DNA of 33,815 nt, from assembly GCA_023091735.1 (NCBI GenBank), contig JALKBU010000551.1, positions 1-33,815 of the forward strand, in the 5' to 3' direction. Made by a program: the position numbers and the translations under genes. This document shows positions 26,497 to 33,815 of this stretch, in pieces (the stretch's first letter is position 1; every line of letters starts with the position of its first letter). Below the pieces are notes generated by a model that was not told the origin of the DNA, ran no database searches, and saw nothing but the letters and a program-made list of their open reading frames with translations. The DNA is from Trichomonas tenax (taxonomy: Eukaryota; Parabasalia; Trichomonadida; Trichomonadidae).

Positions 26497-29154
26497 ATGG
26501 AAATCGAGGATCAATCAGATTTAGTCTTTCAGCTCTTTTCAAGGGACAGAGAAGAACTCGCTTCCATTTTTGTCGACGCGTTTAAAGGAGATACGAATTG
26601 GAAAAATAAGCTCAGATCGAAGCATTTCTGCCAATTTCATCTCCAAGCTTTCATTTACGCGTTATATGACGAAAAGAAACTGAAAGATGCCATAGGTGTA
26701 CTCCAGAATTGGCTAATCAATGATGAAAATATCGATTTCGTGTCAAATTCAGATTATAATGATTATATAACGCAAATTTTCAAGGTATTGCCAAGTATTA
26801 TCAAATCGTACGAGAAAAAGAACCTCCAAAACACACAATTTTTGCATATTGCACAACTTTATGCTCTCGTAAACAAATTTTTCGAAAAACATAATCAATA
26901 TGAAATTAAAAAATTCAATAAAACAACTTGGATTGCTGCCATAGAGTCAATTTACGCTATCATCGAGAAAGGAACAATGAATACAAAAGTTATTTTTTAT
27001 CAATTATTTTCAAGCTATTATCTTTTATCTTTGATAAAAGAAAAGAAGAGTGCGGAAATACTCCAAAAATTCTTAGTCAGTTTTACTAAAGACAGAGCTG
27101 CAAGTACAACATTAGTGATGAAATGTAACAATTTTTTGGGAAACTTGTTTAAAGAGTTCTTTTCATTCCCAAAGGATCCTATTAAACGTAAATTTGTTGT
27201 TCACGCATTTCATTTCACTAGAGAATACTTTATGAAAGAAGATAAAGGATTTGCGGATTCTTTCTTTCAAGCAAGTATTAACGCAATCGTTAATGACTTT
27301 TCGAACTTAGAAGATGACTATCTTAAGACATTCAACTTAGATTTCTACTTCGAGATCTTTACAGATTCAATTTTCACATGTGGATCTTATCAACAGGATC
27401 CAAACTTCCTCGTGTACCAACTAGATGAGATTTCAAACATATGTTCATTAGTTTCGCTTGGACAATTCAGCAAGAATTCAAAATGGTATTCAGAATTTGT
27501 GAAATACTTGATTGATAAGTTTGACATCATTATAATTCCAAACTTCTGCTCAATTATTCAAGACTCGCCTCATAAAATTGAAAATCTCGATCTGAAAATT
27601 GCAAATCTCGTTGCAAGAAAGCCAGATATTGCGTCTGAGCTGATAAACAGGATTATAATCCTTTCTGAGTTATCTGCTTCTCACTGGATTTACACGCTTA
27701 TTAATTATCATTCGATTTTGCAAGTTCACGGAATTCAGTTCATTAAGGAGATGCGCATTTCAAGCAAAGGCGAGGAATCGTCTGTTGACATAAAGAACCT
27801 CAAACTCGATTTACAAAGTTTAATTTATTGCGCAATGACAAATAGACCTGAATTATTGTGCACCATTGTTTGCGCTATTGGGGCCAATGAAGTGGCTAGA
27901 TCAAAGAGTATTACTGTTTCTAAAGCAGAGAAACTTTCATGCATGAGGCATATTTTGATGCTTGCTTTCTCAAAGCAAAGTGTTACTGAAGCAACACTCA
28001 ATGTTTTCAGCCAACACATCATTCCAATGACATATCCTAAGTCAGAGCCTTATCTTTTGTCATCCTGCATTGCTTTAATTGAATTATCATTTAATTCAAC
28101 AGCTTTATTCTTGGATCCGGTTATTTTCTCTGGTTTCCTACAAATTATGTCACCAGCTCGTTCCCCATTGTTAGTGGATCTCTATGATTTAACTGTAGAC
28201 ACGATGCGCACTATTCCGACAGATCCAGAAGTTGCTCACAAACTATTATCAAAGTGCTCTAAAATTACAACATATTCGGTTTGCCACAACTCTTTGATTA
28301 CTTTCGGTGAAACCGAAAATCGCGACAAATATGTTGTCGTCATCAGAGGCGTTTCCGGCATTAAAGCATTCGAACTGAAAGATGTAATTCCAGAACCAAA
28401 GTCAATCAAATCATTTGAAGAAACAAAGAAGACATTGCTCAAAATTACTGATCTCGGGCTTGAAAATAAAGTTGGTCCATTTGAAGAATATCAGCAATCC
28501 GCGCCATTCGAAGTCAAGAACAAAGCTCTTGCGTTCTTATTGAATATTTCAGCATTCCACAATGTCAAATACATCGAAAATCCGGACTTTACAGAATACG
28601 ATAAACTTTGCCAATCGATCAAATACAAGATCAGCTTTGTCTCAATGGAACAGAACTTCCCTGTCATTGAGGAGATAGGCAAGCTAATCTTAAGAACATC
28701 GAGAGCAAGTTTCGAGATTGTCAATGGACCTGATGAAAACGCTGTTGTTTCAGTTGTATTTTGTCCATCGATTCCAGGTCACAAGCACTTAATGGATGAC
28801 AAGTTCAAGAAGATTTTTGTTTGTCCATGTGGCACTAAGTTCAGAGCTGTCTGCAATGCAAGATTCGCAGACTTTGAGAGAAACGACAAGTCAAGAACGT
28901 TGAACATGTCAGATATACCAATTCGTCTTTGTGCACCAAAAGAATTAGCAGAGTTCATTAGGATTTACACATACCTTGCATTGTGCACTGATGGATATGA
29001 ACCAGAAAAGCGTCTTCCGAGGTACGCTGAAGATCTTGTCTTCCAGTATAAGAGAAGGAGGGAAGAAATGATGAAGATGATGGATGCTGACGGACAGATG
29101 ATGAAGAAGGATATTCTCGTCGAGGAGCTTGAAGAGCTTCCAAAATTGTTTTAA
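26497..29154 (+). CDS. RalGAP/tuberin-like helical protein with a degenerate Rap/Ran-GAP-like C terminus
   Basis: An 885-residue protein. Residues 1 to about 600 are repeated amphipathic helices without sequence motifs, suggesting a HEAT-like solenoid. The C-terminal third resembles RalGAP and tuberin proteins in pattern. ALAFLLNISAFHNVKYIEN is followed by a YKISFVSMEQNFPVIEEIGK block, comparable to the HKIAVFYVAPGQED region before a RapGAP domain. ENAVVSVVFCPSIP is comparable to the strand beginning GNDEVHIVW, and DDKFKKIFVCPCGTKFRAVC to the next strands. The segment that should carry the catalytic Asn thumb (GGL-x-N context) is not recognisable, so GTPase activation is doubtful. The tail is basic and acidic helix. 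The start is set by the initiator at 26485. The stop lies in TTTTAAAT, providing TAAA. The assignment is by pattern and is tentative; the gene itself is certain. Confidence 0.55.
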   Translation: MEIEDQSDLVFQLFSRDREELASIFVDAFKGDTNWKNKLRSKHFCQFHLQAFIYALYDEKKLKDAIGVLQNWLINDENIDFVSNSDYNDYITQIFKVLPSIIKSYEKKNLQNTQFLHIAQLYALVNKFFEKHNQYEIKKFNKTTWIAAIESIYAIIEKGTMNTKVIFYQLFSSYYLLSLIKEKKSAEILQKFLVSFTKDRAASTTLVMKCNNFLGNLFKEFFSFPKDPIKRKFVVHAFHFTREYFMKEDKGFADSFFQASINAIVNDFSNLEDDYLKTFNLDFYFEIFTDSIFTCGSYQQDPNFLVYQLDEISNICSLVSLGQFSKNSKWYSEFVKYLIDKFDIIIIPNFCSIIQDSPHKIENLDLKIANLVARKPDIASELINRIIILSELSASHWIYTLINYHSILQVHGIQFIKEMRISSKGEESSVDIKNLKLDLQSLIYCAMTNRPELLCTIVCAIGANEVARSKSITVSKAEKLSCMRHILMLAFSKQSVTEATLNVFSQHIIPMTYPKSEPYLLSSCIALIELSFNSTALFLDPVIFSGFLQIMSPARSPLLVDLYDLTVDTMRTIPTDPEVAHKLLSKCSKITTYSVCHNSLITFGETENRDKYVVVIRGVSGIKAFELKDVIPEPKSIKSFEETKKTLLKITDLGLENKVGPFEEYQQSAPFEVKNKALAFLLNISAFHNVKYIENPDFTEYDKLCQSIKYKISFVSMEQNFPVIEEIGKLILRTSRASFEIVNGPDENAVVSVVFCPSIPGHKHLMDDKFKKIFVCPCGTKFRAVCNARFADFERNDKSRTLNMSDIPIRLCAPKELAEFIRIYTYLALCTDGYEPEKRLPRYAEDLVFQYKRRREEMMKMMDADGQMMKKDILVEELEELPKLF

Positions 29155-30885
29155 ATACTTACGTGCTTTATTATGATTATTTGGATTTTATTTTTACAAA
29201 GGCAGTGACATTTTTAACCTTATTTTAAAAAATCATTCTCGGTCTAATAAAATTCTTCTTATCGTTGAATTGGATTATATTAATATTTTAACACAATGTT
29301 ATAGTCAACAATAACATAGAGCTAAATATTATTATACATTTAGTTAGGCGTGGATCTCATTTTTGTTGAAAATATATTCAGTTTAAACAAAAAATCGAAT
29401 TTTGCCCCAACTTTGAAGTGAACATGCATTTTATATCATGTAATATATGTTATGATATTTCATTTAATTATCACATATGTAAAAAAATTGTCTGTTGCTA
29501 TTTTTATAACTTTGAAAATCTACTAGCTTAAAGATTAAGATACTTGATTACCATGGCTTGGCTAGCATAACTTCTCGAGATACATTTTGAATTTCAAAAC
29601 TACAGTCAATAAAATGGTATTTAGTCCTAATGTTTTTTATTATTATTATTATCGAATATGTGGTTACTGTATTCGTTATCAATATCCATTTTAATATTAG
29701 ATTCGAAAAAATAATTTATTCAACATAATCAAACAGTGATTCTGCTTCAATCTATACAGTCATGGATGGACACTTATACTGAAAGTTATTAATGTTCCCT
29801 GAGGTATATCGAAGTTCGCCGTAAACATTCCAATAAAGATATGTCAAAAAAATTAACATCTTTGTCAAATTTAATCAAATATGATAAATGATAATTAAAA
29901 TTCAGAATAAGTAACTGCAGCATACACATAGTTGAAATAAATTTGGGTTTTAAACCAAAATTAATTAAATTTGTTTGAAACTGATGAATTCAATGAAAAA
30001 AAATCAATTTCACTAAGATATTGATTATGAAACTAAATTTTATGCATACATATATATTATATTTTTTTGAGAATGTGCAGTTATGTTGGCTAAGCATTCA
30101 AAGCGAAATATAGTCATATTTCTCAATTATTTTTTATTCTAGCTAAAAAATGAAATTAAATAATAAATAACATATTACTTGATACAGCAATATGCATATC
30201 ATATGTAAAAGCATGAAATCAAATGTAATATTAATTGATTCAATTTAAAAATTGCATTTGATGATTAACTCTTACTCATTTTAATACATTACATCGTACA
30301 TATAACTATTATACAATGGAATGCTTTTTCCAACGAACACATGTGTAGTTATGATTAGAAAGAAAAAATACAATTGCATCGAGAATCGAACGGTCGACTA
30401 ATATGTCAAAAAACACTTTTCCCATTAGACTAATTTGACATGTAAATTTTCAAAATCCAAAATTATGATCCATATAACTTAAGTTAGTAGAGCTTAGATA
30501 TTTTAGTATGGGCATCTACACTACCCCCTGTGTCTACCATTCAAGTTACAAGGAAATTGAATCTGGGAAAGGGAGTGTCACAGCCTTTAATTTTACCAAA
30601 TTTGTTTTATTAATCAAAGAATCTCATGAAATATGAATATATTTTGTTTAATTAGCAAGGTTTTTGTATGGTTATGAGAATATTAACGGAAATTGAATTA
30701 CCAAAAATATATTTTTATAATGATGTTAAAAACAACAATGAAAATGATCATTTTGGGAGGCGCATATTAATTTGTTAATAAGTAAAGGAGATGAAATTGA
30801 TATTTTATTTTAGATCAAAGCAAAATATAAAAAAATAAGGCATAAGAGAATTTGAAAATAGAAGAATTCTTTATGCATGCTATCT
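29155..30885. other. Convergent 3' intergenic region, 1.7 kb, no gene seen
   Basis: A long AT-rich stretch between the 3' ends of the RalGAP-like gene and the DnaJ gene. No ORF with protein-like composition was found. A short inverted pair, ATGTCAAA ... TTTGACAT, lies at about 30402-30441. A tRNA-like T-arm string near 30380 does not fold and was rejected. Confidence 0.5.
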
Positions 30886-32136
30886 TTACATTGGCTGGCA
30901 GTTAGCTGATGTTCTGCCTCCGTATTCGTCGTCCTCATTGGAATCATAGGCTTCTTTAGAGCGCTGCTGATCAGATCTTCTGGCGTTCTCGAAGTCCTTC
31001 ATTGTTGAGTCTTTCATATTAACAGTAAATGTGTTATCATCCATAACTAAGCCCTTTGTCTCATCTGGTGGTGGAAGGGCCTTGAGGAGAGCCTCGCGAA
31101 GAGCTGGTGGGATTGCTGAAGCCTTCGGGAACTCGACCTCGAATGCGACGAAAAGACGGCCGCGCTCGTAAGCGTTACCGCGGCAAGGCATACCCTCGCG
31201 ATCGATAACCTTGATAGCGCCTGGTGTGATGACTTGCCCTTCCTTTGTTGCGACGACAAGCTTGTGGCCGTCGAGATGTGTGATAACGAACTTTGTGCCA
31301 AGAAGGGCCTCTGTGAGTGTGATCTTCTTCTTGATGAGGAGGTCATCGTGTCTGCGGACGAATGTGTCGTGCTTCTTTTCGCGAACAGTAACAACTAAGT
31401 CACCTGTGTCGGCGTCTGGAGCTTCATCAGCGTTGCCTTGAAGGACGATCTTGTCGCCATTTTCCATACCGCGCTCGACGTGAACAACAACCTTCTTCTC
31501 CTCCTCTGTCACCTTTGTGCCGTGGCAACTCTTGCACTTATCGGCTGGGTTGATCATCTGGCCTGTGCCGCCGCATGTTGAACATGTTGTGACCTGCTGT
31601 GTGATCATTGGGCCCATGCGGATGACTTGGACTCTCTGGCCTCTGCCCTGGCAGTCCTTGCAAGTGACTGAGGACTTTCCGTCGACACAGCCGGAGCCGT
31701 GGCACTTAGGACAGATGATCTGGCGCTTGATCTTGAGTGTTGTTTCCTTTCCGTTGTAGAAATCTTCGAGGGAGCATTTGATGTCGTATGTGACATCTGG
31801 TGTTCTCTGTCTGCGTTGCTGACCTCTGCGGCCGCCACCAAAACCGAATCCACCAAATCCACCGAACAAATGCTCGAAGATATCTTCAGCGCCGGCGCCC
31901 ATACCTTCCTTAAGGCCGTCTGGACCGTACTTGTCATAGATCTCGCGCTTCTGCTGATCCTTGAGGATTTCATAAGCCTCGTTAACAGCCTGGAATTTTT
32001 CAGTAGCTTTTGGATCGTCGCGGTTCTTATCTGGGTGGAGCTCTCTGGCCTTCTGCATGAAGGCCTTCTTGAGAGTGCGCTCGTCGGCATCTGGAGCAAC
32101 ACCAAGAAGATCGTATAGTTTAGTATCTCTTACCAT
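30886..32136 (-). CDS. DNAJA1: Type I (class A) DnaJ/Hsp40 with a CaaX box, Ydj1/DNAJA1-like
   Basis: A 416-residue co-chaperone that delivers clients to cytosolic Hsp70 and stimulates its ATPase. The J domain is at 1-72 with the HPD triad at 34-36, then a Gly/Phe-rich linker (about 79-102). Four CxxC zinc-binding pairs lie at 142/145, 159/162, 185/188 and 201/204, followed by the two beta-sandwich client-binding domains. The last residues are CQPM, a CaaX farnesylation motif, as in Ydj1 and DNAJA1. The zinc fingers rule out type II DnaJ, and the CaaX tail plus absence of a presequence argue against a hydrogenosomal form. Codon bias is GC-rich, like RACK1, consistent with high expression. The ATG is preceded by ATTATCAATAA, an initiator variant. 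The stop sits in TAAA. Divergent from the small ORF at 32336. Confidence 0.96.
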   Translation of the reverse strand: MVRDTKLYDLLGVAPDADERTLKKAFMQKARELHPDKNRDDPKATEKFQAVNEAYEILKDQQKREIYDKYGPDGLKEGMGAGAEDIFEHLFGGFGGFGFGGGRRGQQRRQRTPDVTYDIKCSLEDFYNGKETTLKIKRQIICPKCHGSGCVDGKSSVTCKDCQGRGQRVQVIRMGPMITQQVTTCSTCGGTGQMINPADKCKSCHGTKVTEEEKKVVVHVERGMENGDKIVLQGNADEAPDADTGDLVVTVREKKHDTFVRRHDDLLIKKKITLTEALLGTKFVITHLDGHKLVVATKEGQVITPGAIKVIDREGMPCRGNAYERGRLFVAFEVEFPKASAIPPALREALLKALPPPDETKGLVMDDNTFTVNMKDSTMKDFENARRSDQQRSKEAYDSNEDDEYGGRTSANCQPM

Positions 32137-32335
32137 TTATTGATAATGTGGTCAAGGAAAAGTGTCACATAAGTGGTCGGCAATTTATAATGTTTTTGTG
32201 GAAAATTTTTTTCGAAAAAAAATAATAAATTTATCCTTTGGAAAGCTGTAAATTGGATCTTTTCTGAAAACTCGTTTGTTTTGGATTGAAAAAAGTAAAC
32301 GATAATTTTTGTTTGGGCTATTTTTCAATTTATCA

Positions 32336-32536
32336 ATGAATGATATCAAAGCAGTAAACGACTCATTGGAGCTATTTGTTGTATGCACTGTTATTAGCAG
32401 AAAAATTTTTGGTCACAGCGCATTCCAGCAAAAATTTTACGGGGATACTTTATTTCATAAAGTTTTAAAAAATAATCGTCTTTTGGTAAATAATTTAGAT
32501 AAAAATCTGATTTTAACAATATTAGAATCTACATAA
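32336..32536 (+). CDS. Small conserved-looking protein, function unknown
   Basis: A 66-residue ORF beginning MNDIKAVNDSLELFVVCTVI and ending LDKNLILTILEST. It is mostly helical with a basic centre (SRKIFGHSAFQQKF). The ATG follows TTTTCAATTTATCA, which places an initiator-like TCA at the usual close distance. It shares a 199-base divergent region with the DnaJ gene and stops about 70 bases before the 3' end of the tRNA on the opposite strand. No family is recognised. Composition and the start context favour a real gene over chance, but the length makes this uncertain. Confidence 0.45.
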   Translation: MNDIKAVNDSLELFVVCTVISRKIFGHSAFQQKFYGDTLFHKVLKNNRLLVNNLDKNLILTILEST

Positions 32537-32605
32537 TGAAAAATAGTTATTTTTGATTTTAAATTTAAAAAAATAGGGCTTTAAAATTGAAAGGAAAATC
32601 AAAAA

Positions 32606-32679
32606 AGCCAGTGGCGGGACTCGAACCCGCAACCCCAAGATTAAGAGTCTTATTCTCTATCCGGTTGAGCTACACAGGC
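32606..32679 (-). tRNA. tRNA-Lys (anticodon CTT)
   Basis: Seventy-four bases that fold as a tRNA. Acceptor GCCTGTG pairs with CACTGGC with one T-T mismatch at the fourth pair. The D arm is GCTC/GAGA, the anticodon stem TAAGA/TCTTG, the loop CTCTTAA with CTT at 34-36, and the T arm GCGGG-TTCGAGT-CCCGC. Internal Pol III promoter boxes are both good: TAGCTCAACCGG (A box) and GGGTTCGAGTCCC (B box). A run of T immediately follows (rc of 32601-32605), serving as Pol III terminator. No intron, and no encoded CCA. The discriminator base is T, unusual for eukaryotic tRNA-Lys. Confidence 0.93.
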
Positions 32680-32836
32680 TTTACAAATTTTTAATAATAT
32701 TTATTTATAGCATTGTAAAACAATATTTGAAATGTTTACATTGTAAATTCGAGATTTTGACTGATAATTTTGACTTTATATTGTCAAATCACAACAAAAT
32801 AATCTCTTTTTCAATTTTTCAAATTTAACTGGTTAA

Positions 32837-33200
32837 ATTTTTGGGAGAATAACACACAGAGCTTATGTATGAACACTTGGAATACTTTATTTTAAAAAAA
32901 CATATTTGTGATAAGATTTACCTATTTATCATCGACACCAACCTATTTTACGTTATAAAAATGCTATACAATTGGAATATAATATATTATAATGAGTAAA
33001 GCACATCATGGAAAATCAATTTTTTTGATGCAAGATATATCTAATATTTTAATGAAATATAGACTTTGTTAGCTAATTCTTTAATATATCATGCACAACA
33101 GGATTTTGTAGATTGGGGTTCAATAACATAGCAAAAAGTTAATCCAGTGAGTTAAAAAACGAGTTTCGCCGACTTTGCGTATCAATTTTAGACAAGCCAT
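32837..33200 (-). repeat. 365-bp dispersed repeat, copy B (inverted)
   Basis: The reverse complement of 15169-15535, about 95% identical by eye with around 15 substitutions and a small indel in the T/A run. Both boundaries are sharp. The two copies lie 17.3 kb apart in opposite orientation and so bracket the segment from the K/E-rich gene to the tRNA. Confidence 0.9.
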
Positions 33201-33667
33201 ATGCTTTCGGTTGTTGTAAACCAAATATTTGACAAGTAGTAAATAGTGCGATGTATGGTTATACATAATGAATTCATGATAATTCATATCAAATATTTCA
33301 CAAAAAAAACTAATATTTATTTTAGTTTAATATTAAAAATTGTGCTTCGTAGATTGGAGTTTAATGGAATAAAAAAACTTTATTGGAATAAAGGTGACTT
33401 TATGTGAATAAAGTGAATTTGGAATCAAACCCTATTTTGGAATAACCGCCAATTTGGAATAATGACGGTTATTCCATATGCCAAAAATGGATTGAAAAGT
33501 GACAATAATGAGATTATGTTTCCAACTGCTTGACGGTTATTCCAAAGTATTTTTGATTCCATTATTATCCATTATTCCTAATTCCAATATCGAAATTGAT
33601 TCCGAATTTTGTAGGGTAGCTTGTAGATTTTGGGTTAAAGTTTTGAAATCTTGAGTTTTGAATTGAA
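33201..33667. other. Terminal intergenic region with clustered GGAAT/ATTCC motifs
   Basis: About 470 bases with no gene. GGAAT or its complement ATTCC recurs about ten times between 33370 and 33605. TGACGGTTATTCCA occurs at 33463-33476 and 33531-33544, and its inverted form TGGAATAACCGCCA at 33438-33451. The pair 33438-33451 / 33463-33476 forms a 14-base-arm hairpin with an 11-base loop. Confidence 0.6.
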
Positions 33668-33813
33668 GGCGTCACTGAATTTTCCACATCTACTCAAACA
33701 TCTCGATTTTTCTCCACCAGTATGAATATTTAAGGTCTAATTTTGGTGGCAAATGAAAAATTTTCCCATCTAAAATGCTGTGGATATATAAAGCATGAAA
33801 AATATATTATTCA
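33668..33813. repeat. Window-terminal inverted repeat, right copy
   Basis: The reverse complement of 1-146; see the left copy for the comparison. It reaches to within two bases of the window end, so the repeat continues beyond the sequence shown. Confidence 0.85.
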
Positions 33814-33815
33814 AT

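Noticed and set aside
30372..30400. GAGAATCGAACGGTCGAC resembles a minus-strand tRNA T-arm
   Set aside because: The five-base stem does not pair, and no anticodon arm, A box or acceptor stem could be found upstream on that strand.
24087..30445. TTTGACATGTAA recurring near 24088, 24311 and 30435
   Set aside because: It is an AT-rich 12-mer with only three occurrences and no shared context; two are inside the same inserted element. Too weak to call a motif.
1..33813. Whole window as one giant transposon with terminal inverted repeats
   Set aside because: It carries single-copy-type host genes (VPS26, CFAP58, RACK1, DnaJ, tRNA) and lacks intact transposition genes; the end repeats are better explained by a dispersed family.

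Overview
The window looks like nuclear DNA of a parabasalid protist, most probably Trichomonas vaginalis or a close relative. It is AT-rich and its coding sequences are uninterrupted by introns. One start codon sits 10 bases after a perfect TCAYTW initiator, and several stop codons are embedded in TAAA, the trichomonad poly(A) signal. The eukaryotic genes (VPS26, CFAP58, cyclin, RACK1, Hsp40) are interspersed with decayed Maverick/Polinton-type DNA. The species call is inference; no rRNA or known species marker is present.

Layout. 1-146 is a repeat that recurs inverted at the other end (33668-33813). 1097-7415 holds VPS26 (-), the ciliary coiled-coil protein CFAP58 (+) and a transcription-type cyclin (-). 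7906-8130 is a broken gene for a small Cys-repeat secreted peptide. 8997-10001 is RACK1 (+). 10089-13353 is a degraded Maverick-like island: an integrase fragment plus at least five broken, tightly packed ORFs. 14104-14987 is a broken glycine-rich surface-type gene. 15169-15535 is one copy of a 365-bp repeat whose inverted partner is at 32837-33200. Between these two copies lie a K/E-rich protein with 13 short helical motifs, a dikinase-like protein that has lost its catalytic residues, a shattered actin-family gene carrying a 615-bp insertion, an 885-residue RalGAP-like protein, a farnesylation-type DnaJ/Hsp40, a small unknown gene and a tRNA-Lys(CTT).

How the genes relate. They are independently transcribed and do not form a pathway: retromer trafficking (VPS26), flagellar assembly (CFAP58), transcription (cyclin), translation (RACK1, tRNA) and chaperone function (DnaJ). 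The most interesting protein is the one at 19681-22485. It aligns end to end with pyruvate phosphate dikinase, but the phosphoryl-transfer His, the catalytic Cys, the metal ligands and the three PEP-binding Arg are all substituted, so it should be a pseudoenzyme with another role. The second is the protein at 15982-19053, a disordered chain with 13 copies of one hydrophobic motif. Much of the remaining sequence is a graveyard of broken genes and inverted duplications.
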